Source of the DNA: Leptolyngbya sp. Cla-17
GTDB taxonomy: Bacteria > Cyanobacteriota > Cyanobacteriia > Leptolyngbyales > Leptolyngbyaceae
Assembly (NCBI RefSeq): GCF_016807185.1
Contig: NZ_JAEVYN010000002.1
Coordinates: 2,579,367 to 2,643,366, forward strand
DNA length: 64,000 bases
Direction: 5' to 3'
Shown here: positions 6,966 through 13,780 of the stretch, piece by piece
Position numbering within the stretch: position 1 is the stretch's first letter
Layout of the letters: every line of letters starts with the position of its first letter
The notes under the pieces: generated by a model
What the model saw: the letters and a program-made list of their open reading frames with translations, nothing else
Database searches by the model: none
What the model was told of the DNA's origin: nothing
Translations under genes and position numbers: made by a program

Positions 6966-8321
6966 TTACATGTTGGGACAGGTTGGCATATTATCTCCAA
7001 CAAGTAGCCTTGCCAGACTGGGCAATGCCTCCCCATACGTTGGGTGAATGTGAACCGATTGTTCGAGTACTTGCCACGTTGCTTTAGCTTCCATGAGTGA
7101 CAAAAAGACATGCACGAGTTCAGCCGTTTCGTAGCCAACTAGCGTTGCGCCTAAAATCAAATTTGTTTGGGTGTCGATGACCATGCGGTAGAAACCCAGA
7201 TCGTGCCCCCACTCAATGCTACGAGCGATGTGAGCCATCGGCAGGGTCACTTCGCGGGCAGCGAGTCCCTGTTCCTGAGCCTGCTCTAGCGTCATGCCCA
7301 CTCGACCCACTTGAGGCTCGGTGTAAACGGCATAGCCAAGCACGCGATCGCTGCGTGTCCGCTGTTCGCCACACAGAATGGCTTTCAATCGACGGTAGTC
7401 TTCCCAAGCAACATGGGTAAACGCAGGCTGCTTAGCAACGTCTCCAATCGCATAGACCCCAGGGTAAGTCGTCTGAAACTGGTCGCCAATTTTGATAAAC
7501 CCCTGGGCATCTAATTCAACGCCAGTCACCGCAGCATTTAATGCCTCAGTATTGGGTTTGCGCCCGGTTGCAAGCAGCAGAGCTTCTCCGTCGAGCACTT
7601 TGCCATTGCTCAGCGTGAGAGTAAACACACCGTTAGCATAAGCAACCTGCTGAACCGTCCTATTGAAATGCAGTCCGATGCCGTCTTGCTTAAAGGCATC
7701 TGCCAGCACAGCACTGACATCAGATTCTTCTTGAGCCAGCAGGCGATCGCCCTGTACAATTAACTCAGTCTGGCTGCCTAAACGTGCCATTCCCTGCCCT
7801 AACTCCAGGGCAATATAGCCTCCACCGACCACGAGCAACCGGGGCGGAATCTGCTGCAAATCAAAGAAATTTCGGTTGGTGAGATAAGGCGTTCCAGCTA
7901 AACCAGGAATGTCAGGAATCGTAGAGGATGTGCCTGTGTTAATGACGATGATCGGAGCCTGTACCGTCACACCGCCTCCGCTGACCGTTCGCTCTCCGGT
8001 GAAAGCGGCTTCAGCGCAAACGACTTTAACCCCTGCACTCTCTAATCGCCGCTTGGTACCCTGGTTAAACTGGCTGCGAATGCCACGTACTCGCTCCATC
8101 ACCGCAGAAAAATCGACTTCAACCTGCGCGTGTATGCCGAGCTTTGTGGCTTGTCGAGCGCGACCTGCGGCATGGGCAGCGGCTAAAAAGGCTTTAGAAG
8201 GCGTACAGCCATAGTTTATGCAACTGCCGCCTAACGCATCGCGCTCAAATAAAACAACGTTCTTACTTGTAAGCATGGTTGTTAGGAAGTAGCGACGATT
8301 ATGGTTGATTTTTTTGGACAC
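6966..8321 (-). CDS. Pyridine nucleotide-disulfide oxidoreductase, N-terminus abnormal
   Basis: A class I flavoprotein disulfide reductase-like protein (lipoamide dehydrogenase/mercuric reductase superfamily). It shows the redox pair GGSCINYGCTPSK (Cys34, Cys39), the NAD(P)H-binding LLVVGGGYIALELG, the second FAD motif VYAIGDVA and the C-terminal dimer motif with HIHPTYGE. The usual N-terminal FAD-binding GxGxxG strand before VVLFERDALGG is missing. The GTG start gives MSKKINHNRRYFLTTMLTSK instead, about 15-20 residues short of the family norm. FAD binding may be lost, so this could be a decayed gene. It follows the VOC gene at 8596-9276 on the same strand, 274 bases downstream. Confidence 0.75.
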   Translation of the reverse strand: MSKKINHNRRYFLTTMLTSKNVVLFERDALGGSCINYGCTPSKAFLAAAHAAGRARQATKLGIHAQVEVDFSAVMERVRGIRSQFNQGTKRRLESAGVKVVCAEAAFTGERTVSGGGVTVQAPIIVINTGTSSTIPDIPGLAGTPYLTNRNFFDLQQIPPRLLVVGGGYIALELGQGMARLGSQTELIVQGDRLLAQEESDVSAVLADAFKQDGIGLHFNRTVQQVAYANGVFTLTLSNGKVLDGEALLLATGRKPNTEALNAAVTGVELDAQGFIKIGDQFQTTYPGVYAIGDVAKQPAFTHVAWEDYRRLKAILCGEQRTRSDRVLGYAVYTEPQVGRVGMTLEQAQEQGLAAREVTLPMAHIARSIEWGHDLGFYRMVIDTQTNLILGATLVGYETAELVHVFLSLMEAKATWQVLEQSVHIHPTYGEALPSLARLLVGDNMPTCPNM

Positions 8322-8409
8322 GTGCTGACCTCCCTGTCGTTGCGTTCGGATAGGTCCAGTGGAATTAGACCCAAAAAGTGGCGGCGTTGATGTTTGTTTT
8401 TTTCAAACG

Positions 8410-8441
8410 TTGATCTTTCTCCAAATTGATCTTTCTCCAAT
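8410..8441. repeat. 16-base tandem duplication upstream of the flavoprotein gene
   Basis: TTGATCTTTCTCCAAA is followed directly by TTGATCTTTCTCCAAT. The rest of the 274-base gap (8322-8595) shows no gene. Its minus-strand sequence contains the upstream region of the flavoprotein gene, with no promoter I could assign with confidence. Confidence 0.6.
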
Positions 8442-8595
8442 TGGATTTAACTGAGGTTACGTATTGTCTGTCGGCACGACTCAGTTGTGAGGTGGGGCCA
8501 GTGATAGATGCGAGTTCCGTGCTAAGCCCCATCCCTCAATTCAGTAAGAAAAAGTTCGTCTAGAACCCAACCTGGCAAATGCCATTCTGATCACA

Positions 8596-9276
8596 TCATC
8601 TGGAAAGAACAAGAAAAGCCTCTTTCATGTAACGGTCAGCGGCAGCGGCTGCATCTTCTGAACTGCTGCCATTCTGACGCGCATTTAGATAGGGCGCGTA
8701 CCAGTCCCACCAATGGTGCTCACCGTGAGTCTTCTCGTAGTGGTCGTGGTGCTCTGCCGTCTCGCGGAGAAGAGCTGCAAGGGTTGCAACGTCTGTTTGT
8801 GGAGAGTCCCACAAACGACCAGGAAACCGCGTCGTGATTTCCTGAAGCAGCCAAAGGTTCCCGTCCGGGTCCTCAAACGAGGCAAAGGAGAAGTAGGAAC
8901 GACCTTCTGGGTCACGACCACTAACGCGTGGGTTTTCCACGGCGTTGTTGAAGGGTCCGCCAGCGTAGTGGAAGATTTCGCTCACGTTGACACCACGGAC
9001 TATTAAGTTTTCGCGGGCGACATCAAGGTCGTCCACGGCAAGAACCAGGTTTTGCACCGAACCAGGATTGTTCAGAGTGACTCCCTTGCCGAAGATAATT
9101 GAGGTGTCTGAGTTGGGTGGCGTCATATGCACGTTGTGGTAATCGCCCGCCGCGATGTCGATGTCAAGCCGCCAACCGAGCTTCTCGTAGAATGCCTTGG
9201 CGCGATCAACGTCAGAAACGCTGAACACCACAACTTCGAGTTTCATGTTTGGACTGCTTACAAGATTGCTACTCAT
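8596..9276 (-). CDS. VOC-fold protein with C-terminal extension
   Basis: A 226-residue protein. Residues 10-150 form a vicinal-oxygen-chelate fold (MKLEVVVFSVSDVDRAKAFY, then SFEDPDGNLWLLQEITTRFPG) of the glyoxalase/bleomycin-resistance class. This is followed by a helical extension rich in His, Asp and Trp (HHDHYEKTHGEHHWWDWYAP) that may bind a metal or substrate. A GGAGAAA ribosome-binding site precedes the ATG. It is a close paralogue of 11732-12412, and both follow the shared palindrome leader. The reaction is unknown; detoxification of a small electrophile is an inference from the family. Confidence 0.88.
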   Translation of the reverse strand: MSSNLVSSPNMKLEVVVFSVSDVDRAKAFYEKLGWRLDIDIAAGDYHNVHMTPPNSDTSIIFGKGVTLNNPGSVQNLVLAVDDLDVARENLIVRGVNVSEIFHYAGGPFNNAVENPRVSGRDPEGRSYFSFASFEDPDGNLWLLQEITTRFPGRLWDSPQTDVATLAALLRETAEHHDHYEKTHGEHHWWDWYAPYLNARQNGSSSEDAAAAADRYMKEAFLVLSR

Positions 9277-9288
9277 CTTTTTCTCCTT

Positions 9289-9394
9289 TTGGTTAACAAA
9301 TTTGATGTTCAGATCCGTTACTTTTCATTCTTCTGCGATCGCCTCATTCAAACCACTCAAGTTATTTGAGTTAAAACGCGACTTAAATGGGTGC
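9289..9394 (-). promoter_or_regulatory. Shared leader, copy 3 (upstream of VOC gene)
   Basis: It contains the perfect palindrome ACTCAA-GTTAT-TTGAGT (9355-9371), TAAAACGCGACTTAA and a GCGATCGC at 9335-9342. The centre differs from the other copies while the arms are conserved, as expected of a dimeric repressor or activator site. Sequence similarity to copy 4 continues upstream to about 9415. Confidence 0.65.
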
Positions 9395-9491
9395 CCTTGA
9401 AACTTTCAACATCTAAGTGAATTTAGCTTTGATGAATCAAGGGGTGGAATAAATTGAACGACAGTTTGAGTTCTATCGATCGCCTCACCGC

Positions 9492-9821
9492 TCACTTCAC
9501 CGAGGAAAAGGCAGTCGGTGCCAACAACTCGTTACTGATGTTCTGCACGAGTGGAGCGTCCTTCTCGGTTTCAGTTTTTATCGCGATCCATTCGGGGTCG
9601 GTGAGGAAGGCACTCCAACGCTCCTCACGCTCAGCCAGGCTGTTCCAGGCAAGTAGGTAGGTGAGCTGATTACTCTCGCTCTTGCCAATCAGCGTTGTCC
9701 AGAATCCTGCCTGGCGGATGCCGTGCTTTTCCCAAATCCGTAACGTGTGGTTCTGGAAGCGCGATAGCAGCGCGGGTAGTCGTCCGGGCATGGTGTGATA
9801 AATGCGTAATTCGTAGATCAT
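9492..9821 (-). CDS. NIPSNAP family protein
   Basis: A 109-residue ferredoxin-like (dimeric alpha/beta barrel) protein with the family opening MIYELRIYHTMPGRLPALL and the central WTTLIGKSESNQLTYLLAW. Family members are small, often with unknown or monooxygenase-like roles. It lies 106 bases downstream of an SDR gene and is probably in the same transcript (12.4 to 9.5 kb). Length is normal and no defects are seen. Confidence 0.85.
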   Translation of the reverse strand: MIYELRIYHTMPGRLPALLSRFQNHTLRIWEKHGIRQAGFWTTLIGKSESNQLTYLLAWNSLAEREERWSAFLTDPEWIAIKTETEKDAPLVQNISNELLAPTAFSSVK

Positions 9822-9927
9822 GCCTGTGTTCCTTTGTCAGGAGGGTGTGCGATTTTGTCAGGAGGATATGCGATCGTGGAATCTTGTTTGAAAGCGTCAG
9901 AGGCATTCCTCTGATTGCAAAGTGGTA

Positions 9928-10638
9928 TCAGTGCCCCGCACTCTGTCCACCATCAACGTGAAGGATTTCGCCGGTCACAAAGTGGGCTGATTCGAGGTAG
10001 AGGATCGCATCGACAATGTCGGAGATCTCGCCCATACGACCGTTCGGATGCATGGAAGCAAGCTGGGCATGAGTCTCGGCAGGGTGCATTGGCGTCTTGA
10101 TGTTACCCAGCGCAATGGCGTTCACCCGAATACCACGCTTGGCATACTCAATCGCCAGCGATCGAGTTGCGCTATTCAGTCCACCCTTCGTTAGCGATGC
10201 CAGTACGGACGGTACGCCAGCGATCGGGTTGTCAACCAGGCTCGTTGAGATCTGCACAATATGACCACTGTCCTGCTTCTCCATCTCGGCGATCGCAAGT
10301 TGTGTCATGTGAAAAAAGCCAGTGATGTTGGTGCCCAGGTATGCCGCGTAGTCTGCCTCGGTATACTCGGTAAACGGCTTAGCGATGAAGATGCCAGCGT
10401 TGTTGATGAGCGTGTCGATGCGCCCGAAGCGGGTGACGCCTTCGATAATTGCACGCTCGGCAGTTTTTCGATCAGCGATGTCACCTGACACTGCGAGGAT
10501 ACCATCATCATCTGATGGCTCAATTGAGCGTGAAATTGCAATCACTCGATAGTTGCGATCGCGGTATGCCTTGACAAAAGCTGCGCCGATGCCCTGCGAC
10601 GCGCCGGTAATCACAGCGACTTTCTGTTCAGTGCTCAT
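9928..10638 (-). CDS. SDR family protein with atypical active site
   Basis: A 236-residue SDR with the cofactor loop TGASQGIG (12-19), NNAG (about 80-83) and the C-terminal VTGEILHVDGGQSAGH. The classical YxxxK is replaced: the region reads VPSVLASLTKGG, so Lys is kept but the catalytic Tyr position is Ala. The Ser region (STS) is present. Either another residue provides the acid or the protein has lost standard dehydrogenase chemistry. It sits 51 bases after the SDR at 10690-11544, suggesting co-transcription. Confidence 0.88.
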   Translation of the reverse strand: MSTEQKVAVITGASQGIGAAFVKAYRDRNYRVIAISRSIEPSDDDGILAVSGDIADRKTAERAIIEGVTRFGRIDTLINNAGIFIAKPFTEYTEADYAAYLGTNITGFFHMTQLAIAEMEKQDSGHIVQISTSLVDNPIAGVPSVLASLTKGGLNSATRSLAIEYAKRGIRVNAIALGNIKTPMHPAETHAQLASMHPNGRMGEISDIVDAILYLESAHFVTGEILHVDGGQSAGH

Positions 10639-10689
10639 CGTAAAACTCCTTGGTAAATACTGTGTGAATGTTGCAGATCAGGCGATGGT

Positions 10690-11544
10690 CTAAGCCGCAA
10701 TGCGGTGGTCATGGTTGGTGCTGGTCGCAACTGGCAGCCATGCTTCGATTTCCTCTGCCATTTTTGCAGCGTTGTTCTGGTACATCGCGATCGCGTCCTT
10801 ACCGACGGGCAGATGCAGCGGTGGACGGTCTGTATTGGCAAGTTGAACGATCACCTGAGCAAACTTTTTCGGATCACCGGGCTGGTTTCCATGTAGCGCA
10901 TCGGCTCCGCTCCGCATCTGACCTACCGTTTCCTGGTAATCATCGATCATAGTTTTAGCGGCAACATAGGATTCAGTGCTCAGGAAGTCGGTCGTAAAAA
11001 GACCGGGAGCAACTGTCGTAACGTGGATACCGAGCGGTGCCAATTCGACCGCCAGCCCTTTCGAGAGACCTTCAATCGCAAACTTAGTGGACCCATACAA
11101 TCCCCAACCCGGAACAACATCGTAGCCAAACAGCGACGAGATATTGATCACCCGTCCAGACTTTTGCTGACGCAGGTACGGCAACACAGCACGAGTCACG
11201 TTCAGTAACCCAAACACGTTGGTATCATACTGTTTGCGGACTTCGGCATCCGTGGCTTCTTCGATCGCCGTCACTATGCCATACCCAGCATTGTTGACTA
11301 AGACATCGAACCGACCAAAACGAGCCATACCCTGCTGGACAGCCGCTTGTACCTGGTCTTCCTGGGTGACATCCATCTGCACCACATACAAATCCTCGTG
11401 GTTGTGTAGGGTGGCGGCGAGTTGTTCGGGCTGACGACGAACCGTTGCTACGACCTGGTCGCCCACTGCTAGGGCTGCTCTGGCGATTTCTAACCCAAAG
11501 CCCCTGGAGGCTCCGGTAATGAACCATACTTTCTGCGTTTTCAT
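10690..11544 (-). CDS. SDR family NAD(P)-dependent oxidoreductase
   Basis: A 284-residue classical SDR with TGASRGFG (10-17), NNAG (about 85-88), the catalytic Ser in NISS and YGSTK (Tyr/Lys). The C-terminal half binds an unknown substrate. Its length and the extended tail (AIAMYQNNAAKMAEEIEAW) resemble the SDR subgroup often annotated as oxidoreductases or retinol-dehydrogenase-like. It lies between a VOC gene and another SDR on the same strand. A GAGGATAC stretch precedes the ATG as ribosome-binding site. Confidence 0.9.
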   Translation of the reverse strand: MKTQKVWFITGASRGFGLEIARAALAVGDQVVATVRRQPEQLAATLHNHEDLYVVQMDVTQEDQVQAAVQQGMARFGRFDVLVNNAGYGIVTAIEEATDAEVRKQYDTNVFGLLNVTRAVLPYLRQQKSGRVINISSLFGYDVVPGWGLYGSTKFAIEGLSKGLAVELAPLGIHVTTVAPGLFTTDFLSTESYVAAKTMIDDYQETVGQMRSGADALHGNQPGDPKKFAQVIVQLANTDRPPLHLPVGKDAIAMYQNNAAKMAEEIEAWLPVATSTNHDHRIAA

Positions 11545-11731
11545 TGTGTATCCTCGTTTTAGGTGTTGTTTAGTGCGTTGGCTTGAACTCGGCTAGTGCA
11601 TGACTGCTGTACGGATGGGGAGTATCAAAAAGACCGAAAAGCTTGATACTCTTGCCCCCCTTTTATCATTAAGCGATTGATGTCCTAACCTAGTCGCCGA
11701 TGTACTCGGCGGATGTGGAACTCTAACCACA

Positions 11732-12412
11732 TCATCTGGAAAGAACAGGCAAAGCCTCCTCCACATAACGGTCAGCAGCGACGGCGGCATCTTCTGGACT
11801 GCTGCCATTCTGACGTGCACTCAGATAGGGTGCGTACCAGTCCCACCAGTGATGCTCGGCGTGAGTCTTCTCGTAGGGGTCGTGGTGCTCTGCTGTCTCG
11901 CGCAGAAGGGTTGCAAGGGTCGCAACGTCTGTTCGTGGAGAGTCCCACAGGCGACCAAGAAGCCTCGTTGTGATTTCCTGGAGCAGCCAGACGTTCCCGT
12001 CCGGATCTTCAAACGAGGCAAAGGAGAAGTAGGAACGACCTTCTGGGTCGCGTCCGCCGCCGCGCGGATTCTCCACCGCGTTGTTGAAGGGTCCACCAGC
12101 GTAGTGGAAGATCTCGCTCACGTTGACACCACGAGTGATCAAGTCTGCACGGACAGCATCGAGGTCATCCACGGCGAGCACCAGGTTTTGCACCGAACCA
12201 GGATTGTTCAGAGCGACTCCTTTGCCAAAGATGATCGAGGCGTCCGAGTTGGGTGGTGTCACATGCACATTGCGGTAGCCGCCCGCCGCGATATCAATGT
12301 CAAGCCGCCAGCCAAGCTTCTCGTAGAATGCCTTGGCGCGATCGACATCGGAAACGTTGAATACCACAACTTCGAGTTTTAGGTTTGGACGGTTTACATG
12401 ATTGCTGTTCAT
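11732..12412 (-). CDS. VOC-fold protein with C-terminal extension (paralogue)
   Basis: A 226-residue, same-length paralogue of 8596-9276, with only scattered substitutions (for example SFEDPDGNVWLLQEITTRLLG). The same VOC domain and helical Trp/His-rich tail are present. AAGGAGAAC precedes the ATG. It heads a likely unit of VOC, SDR, SDR and NIPSNAP genes and is preceded by shared leader copy 4. The pair of paralogues plus the frameshifted VOC at 974-1440 indicates repeated duplication of a leader-VOC unit. Confidence 0.9.
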   Translation of the reverse strand: MNSNHVNRPNLKLEVVVFNVSDVDRAKAFYEKLGWRLDIDIAAGGYRNVHVTPPNSDASIIFGKGVALNNPGSVQNLVLAVDDLDAVRADLITRGVNVSEIFHYAGGPFNNAVENPRGGGRDPEGRSYFSFASFEDPDGNVWLLQEITTRLLGRLWDSPRTDVATLATLLRETAEHHDPYEKTHAEHHWWDWYAPYLSARQNGSSPEDAAVAADRYVEEALPVLSR

Positions 12413-12425
12413 CTTGTTCTCCTTT

Positions 12426-12512
12426 TGTTGGTAAGTTTGCTGTTCGAATTGGTTACTTTTCAGTCTTCAGCGATCGCTCCATTCTGACCACTCAAATTCT
12501 TTGAGTTAAAAC
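12426..12512 (-). promoter_or_regulatory. Shared leader, copy 4 (upstream of VOC gene)
   Basis: It contains the perfect palindrome ACTCAA-ATTCT-TTGAGT (12490-12506), TAAAACGCGGCTTAA and GCGATCGC (12470-12477). Similarity to copy 3 extends upstream to about 12550. No gene occupies 12413-12541. Confidence 0.65.
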
Positions 12513-12541
12513 GCGGCTTAAATAAGTGTCCTTCTAGACTT

Positions 12542-12742
12542 TCAGCATTCATTTGAGGAATCGTTTGTTGATAATGCTGCCATCAATGGCTCAATGCTCC
12601 ATTGATTCGTGTATTGAATGCCATTAATAAACAGGTCTGGTGCGACCGTTACTCCACTTCGTATTCCGCTTTCAATATCGTTATTGATGCGATCGACATG
12701 CACTCCTCTCGATAAATCTTGCAGAAAGTGACGAGAAATCAT
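12542..12742 (-). pseudogene. C-terminal remnant of a DsbA-like thioredoxin-fold protein
   Basis: 66 codons matching the C-terminus of the DsbA-like gene at 45739-46410 (DRINNDIESGIRSGVTVAPD, LFINGIQY). This remnant keeps the last 18 or so residues (TNQWSIEPLMAALSTNDS), which the other copy loses to a nonsense codon. All upstream parts, including the active-site region, are absent. It is an unlikely functional protein. Confidence 0.7.
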
Positions 12743-12806
12743 GCTTGAGTAGAAATAGGGTCGATGTCATAACACTGTCCTCATTATTTATAATTCAGTG
12801 AGTAAT

Positions 12807-13343
12807 CTAGGCCCTCAATGGGTGACTAATAAGATCTTCGTTCAGTCCCAACCGCTGAAACAGGCGATCGTACTCTTCGATACACTGCTTTGATTGGCTC
12901 AATTCTTCAACGAGTTGCTCAAACTCACCTCTCTACACCATCAAAATTGTGTGAGCGGGTGCATCAGGTTTTACCTCATTCGCTCCATCATCCTGAGATA
13001 CGATATAGTCATCCGCTTCTAATGACAGGTTGAAAGCACGGAAAAATGTTTCAAGCGTATTCTTATCAACTTTGACTTCGCAACTTAACAATCGGCTGAC
13101 AGTACGCATATCCAGGAGCGATCGCTCACTCAATTGTTCATAAGTGAAACGCTGACCAAATTCGTTATGCAATACTCCAGCTTGAGTTAATTTTTGCCAT
13201 CCTTACTGCGACAGTAACGTACCCCGATTGCGACTACGTTTTGCAGACGAGAGATGAAATTGAGGCGGATCAAAAGTATTCTGTCGGCGATATCCATCTA
13301 TTGAGGCAATCGAACTAAATTGAGTGCGTAGAATTTGAGACAC
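12807..13343 (-). pseudogene. Cyanobacterial HTH-type N-terminal-domain gene, decayed
   Basis: A continuous frame of 179 codons with a possible GTG start at 13343 but two internal stops, TAA at 13203-13205 and TAG at 12933-12935. The conserved part reads NRGTLL then GWQKLTQAG, FGQRFTYEQLSERSLLDMRT and VSRLLSCEVKVDKNTLETFF. This pattern is known as the N-terminal HTH-like domain of many cyanobacterial regulatory proteins (family recognised from pattern, not named with certainty). The end is coiled-coil-like (FEQLVEELSQSKQCIEEYD). A second decayed copy is at 43973-44476. Confidence 0.65.
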
Positions 13344-13469
13344 TTATTTTACCCCGACTTTCTGATTGATTTCTAACTGATTGAATTATTCGAAGTAATA
13401 AACATCACTATCAATTATTTTGTTTCAAGAAGTAGTATTTAATTTCATCGGAAAAGACTGCTGTTTTTG

Positions 13470-13610
13470 CATGAGTTGAATATAGGCAATCAACTCTCAC
13501 TTGTCGTCCATTCGGAGTTCATACTTCTTTCCAACAGATGGATTGATGAGCCAATCCATCTCAAATTTGCAGCTTGGCTCCAACTAAAGTTGGTATCCAA
13601 GTATGAACTA
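13470..13610. repeat. Intergenic leader repeat, copy A (hairpin)
   Basis: About 120 bases resemble 46415-46526, the leader of the DsbA-like gene. Shared pieces include ATAGGCAAT, TTGTCGTCCA and GGCTCCAACTAAAGTT. It contains the inverted repeat GATGGATTG (13537-13545) with CAATCCATC (13552-13560), and the palindrome CCAACT-AA-AGTTGG. In this locus no intact gene follows on the minus strand, so it is an orphan. The rest of 13344-13780 holds no gene I can support; short frames there look like chance. Confidence 0.55.
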
Positions 13611-13780
13611 AAGCACAACTTACAAATTGACGAAGTCATGTTAACTTACTGATCTTGCCTGGTCTGATGCGATCGATTCTTGTATCCTGGCTGAAGCGAT
13701 TACCCGCAGGGAAAATGCTTTGCACCGCACCAAGAGTCGTCCTTCCCGGTCGATTGCAACAATGGCATGAGAGTCGCAAA

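Noticed and set aside
6966..8321. Mercuric reductase (merA)
   Set aside because: The CxxxxC motif is shared by many family members; there is no C-terminal vicinal Cys pair, no N-terminal heavy-metal domain and no mer neighbours.
2673..12506. The shared palindrome as a transcription terminator of the upstream genes
   Set aside because: The arms are only six A/T-rich pairs with no T-run, and at copies 3 and 4 no gene ends close to them. Not fully excluded, but an operator fits better.
13467..13652. A 61-codon gene in front of the exoprotein gene
   Set aside because: It overlaps the leader repeat and its dyads, and is not conserved in the other copy of the repeat.
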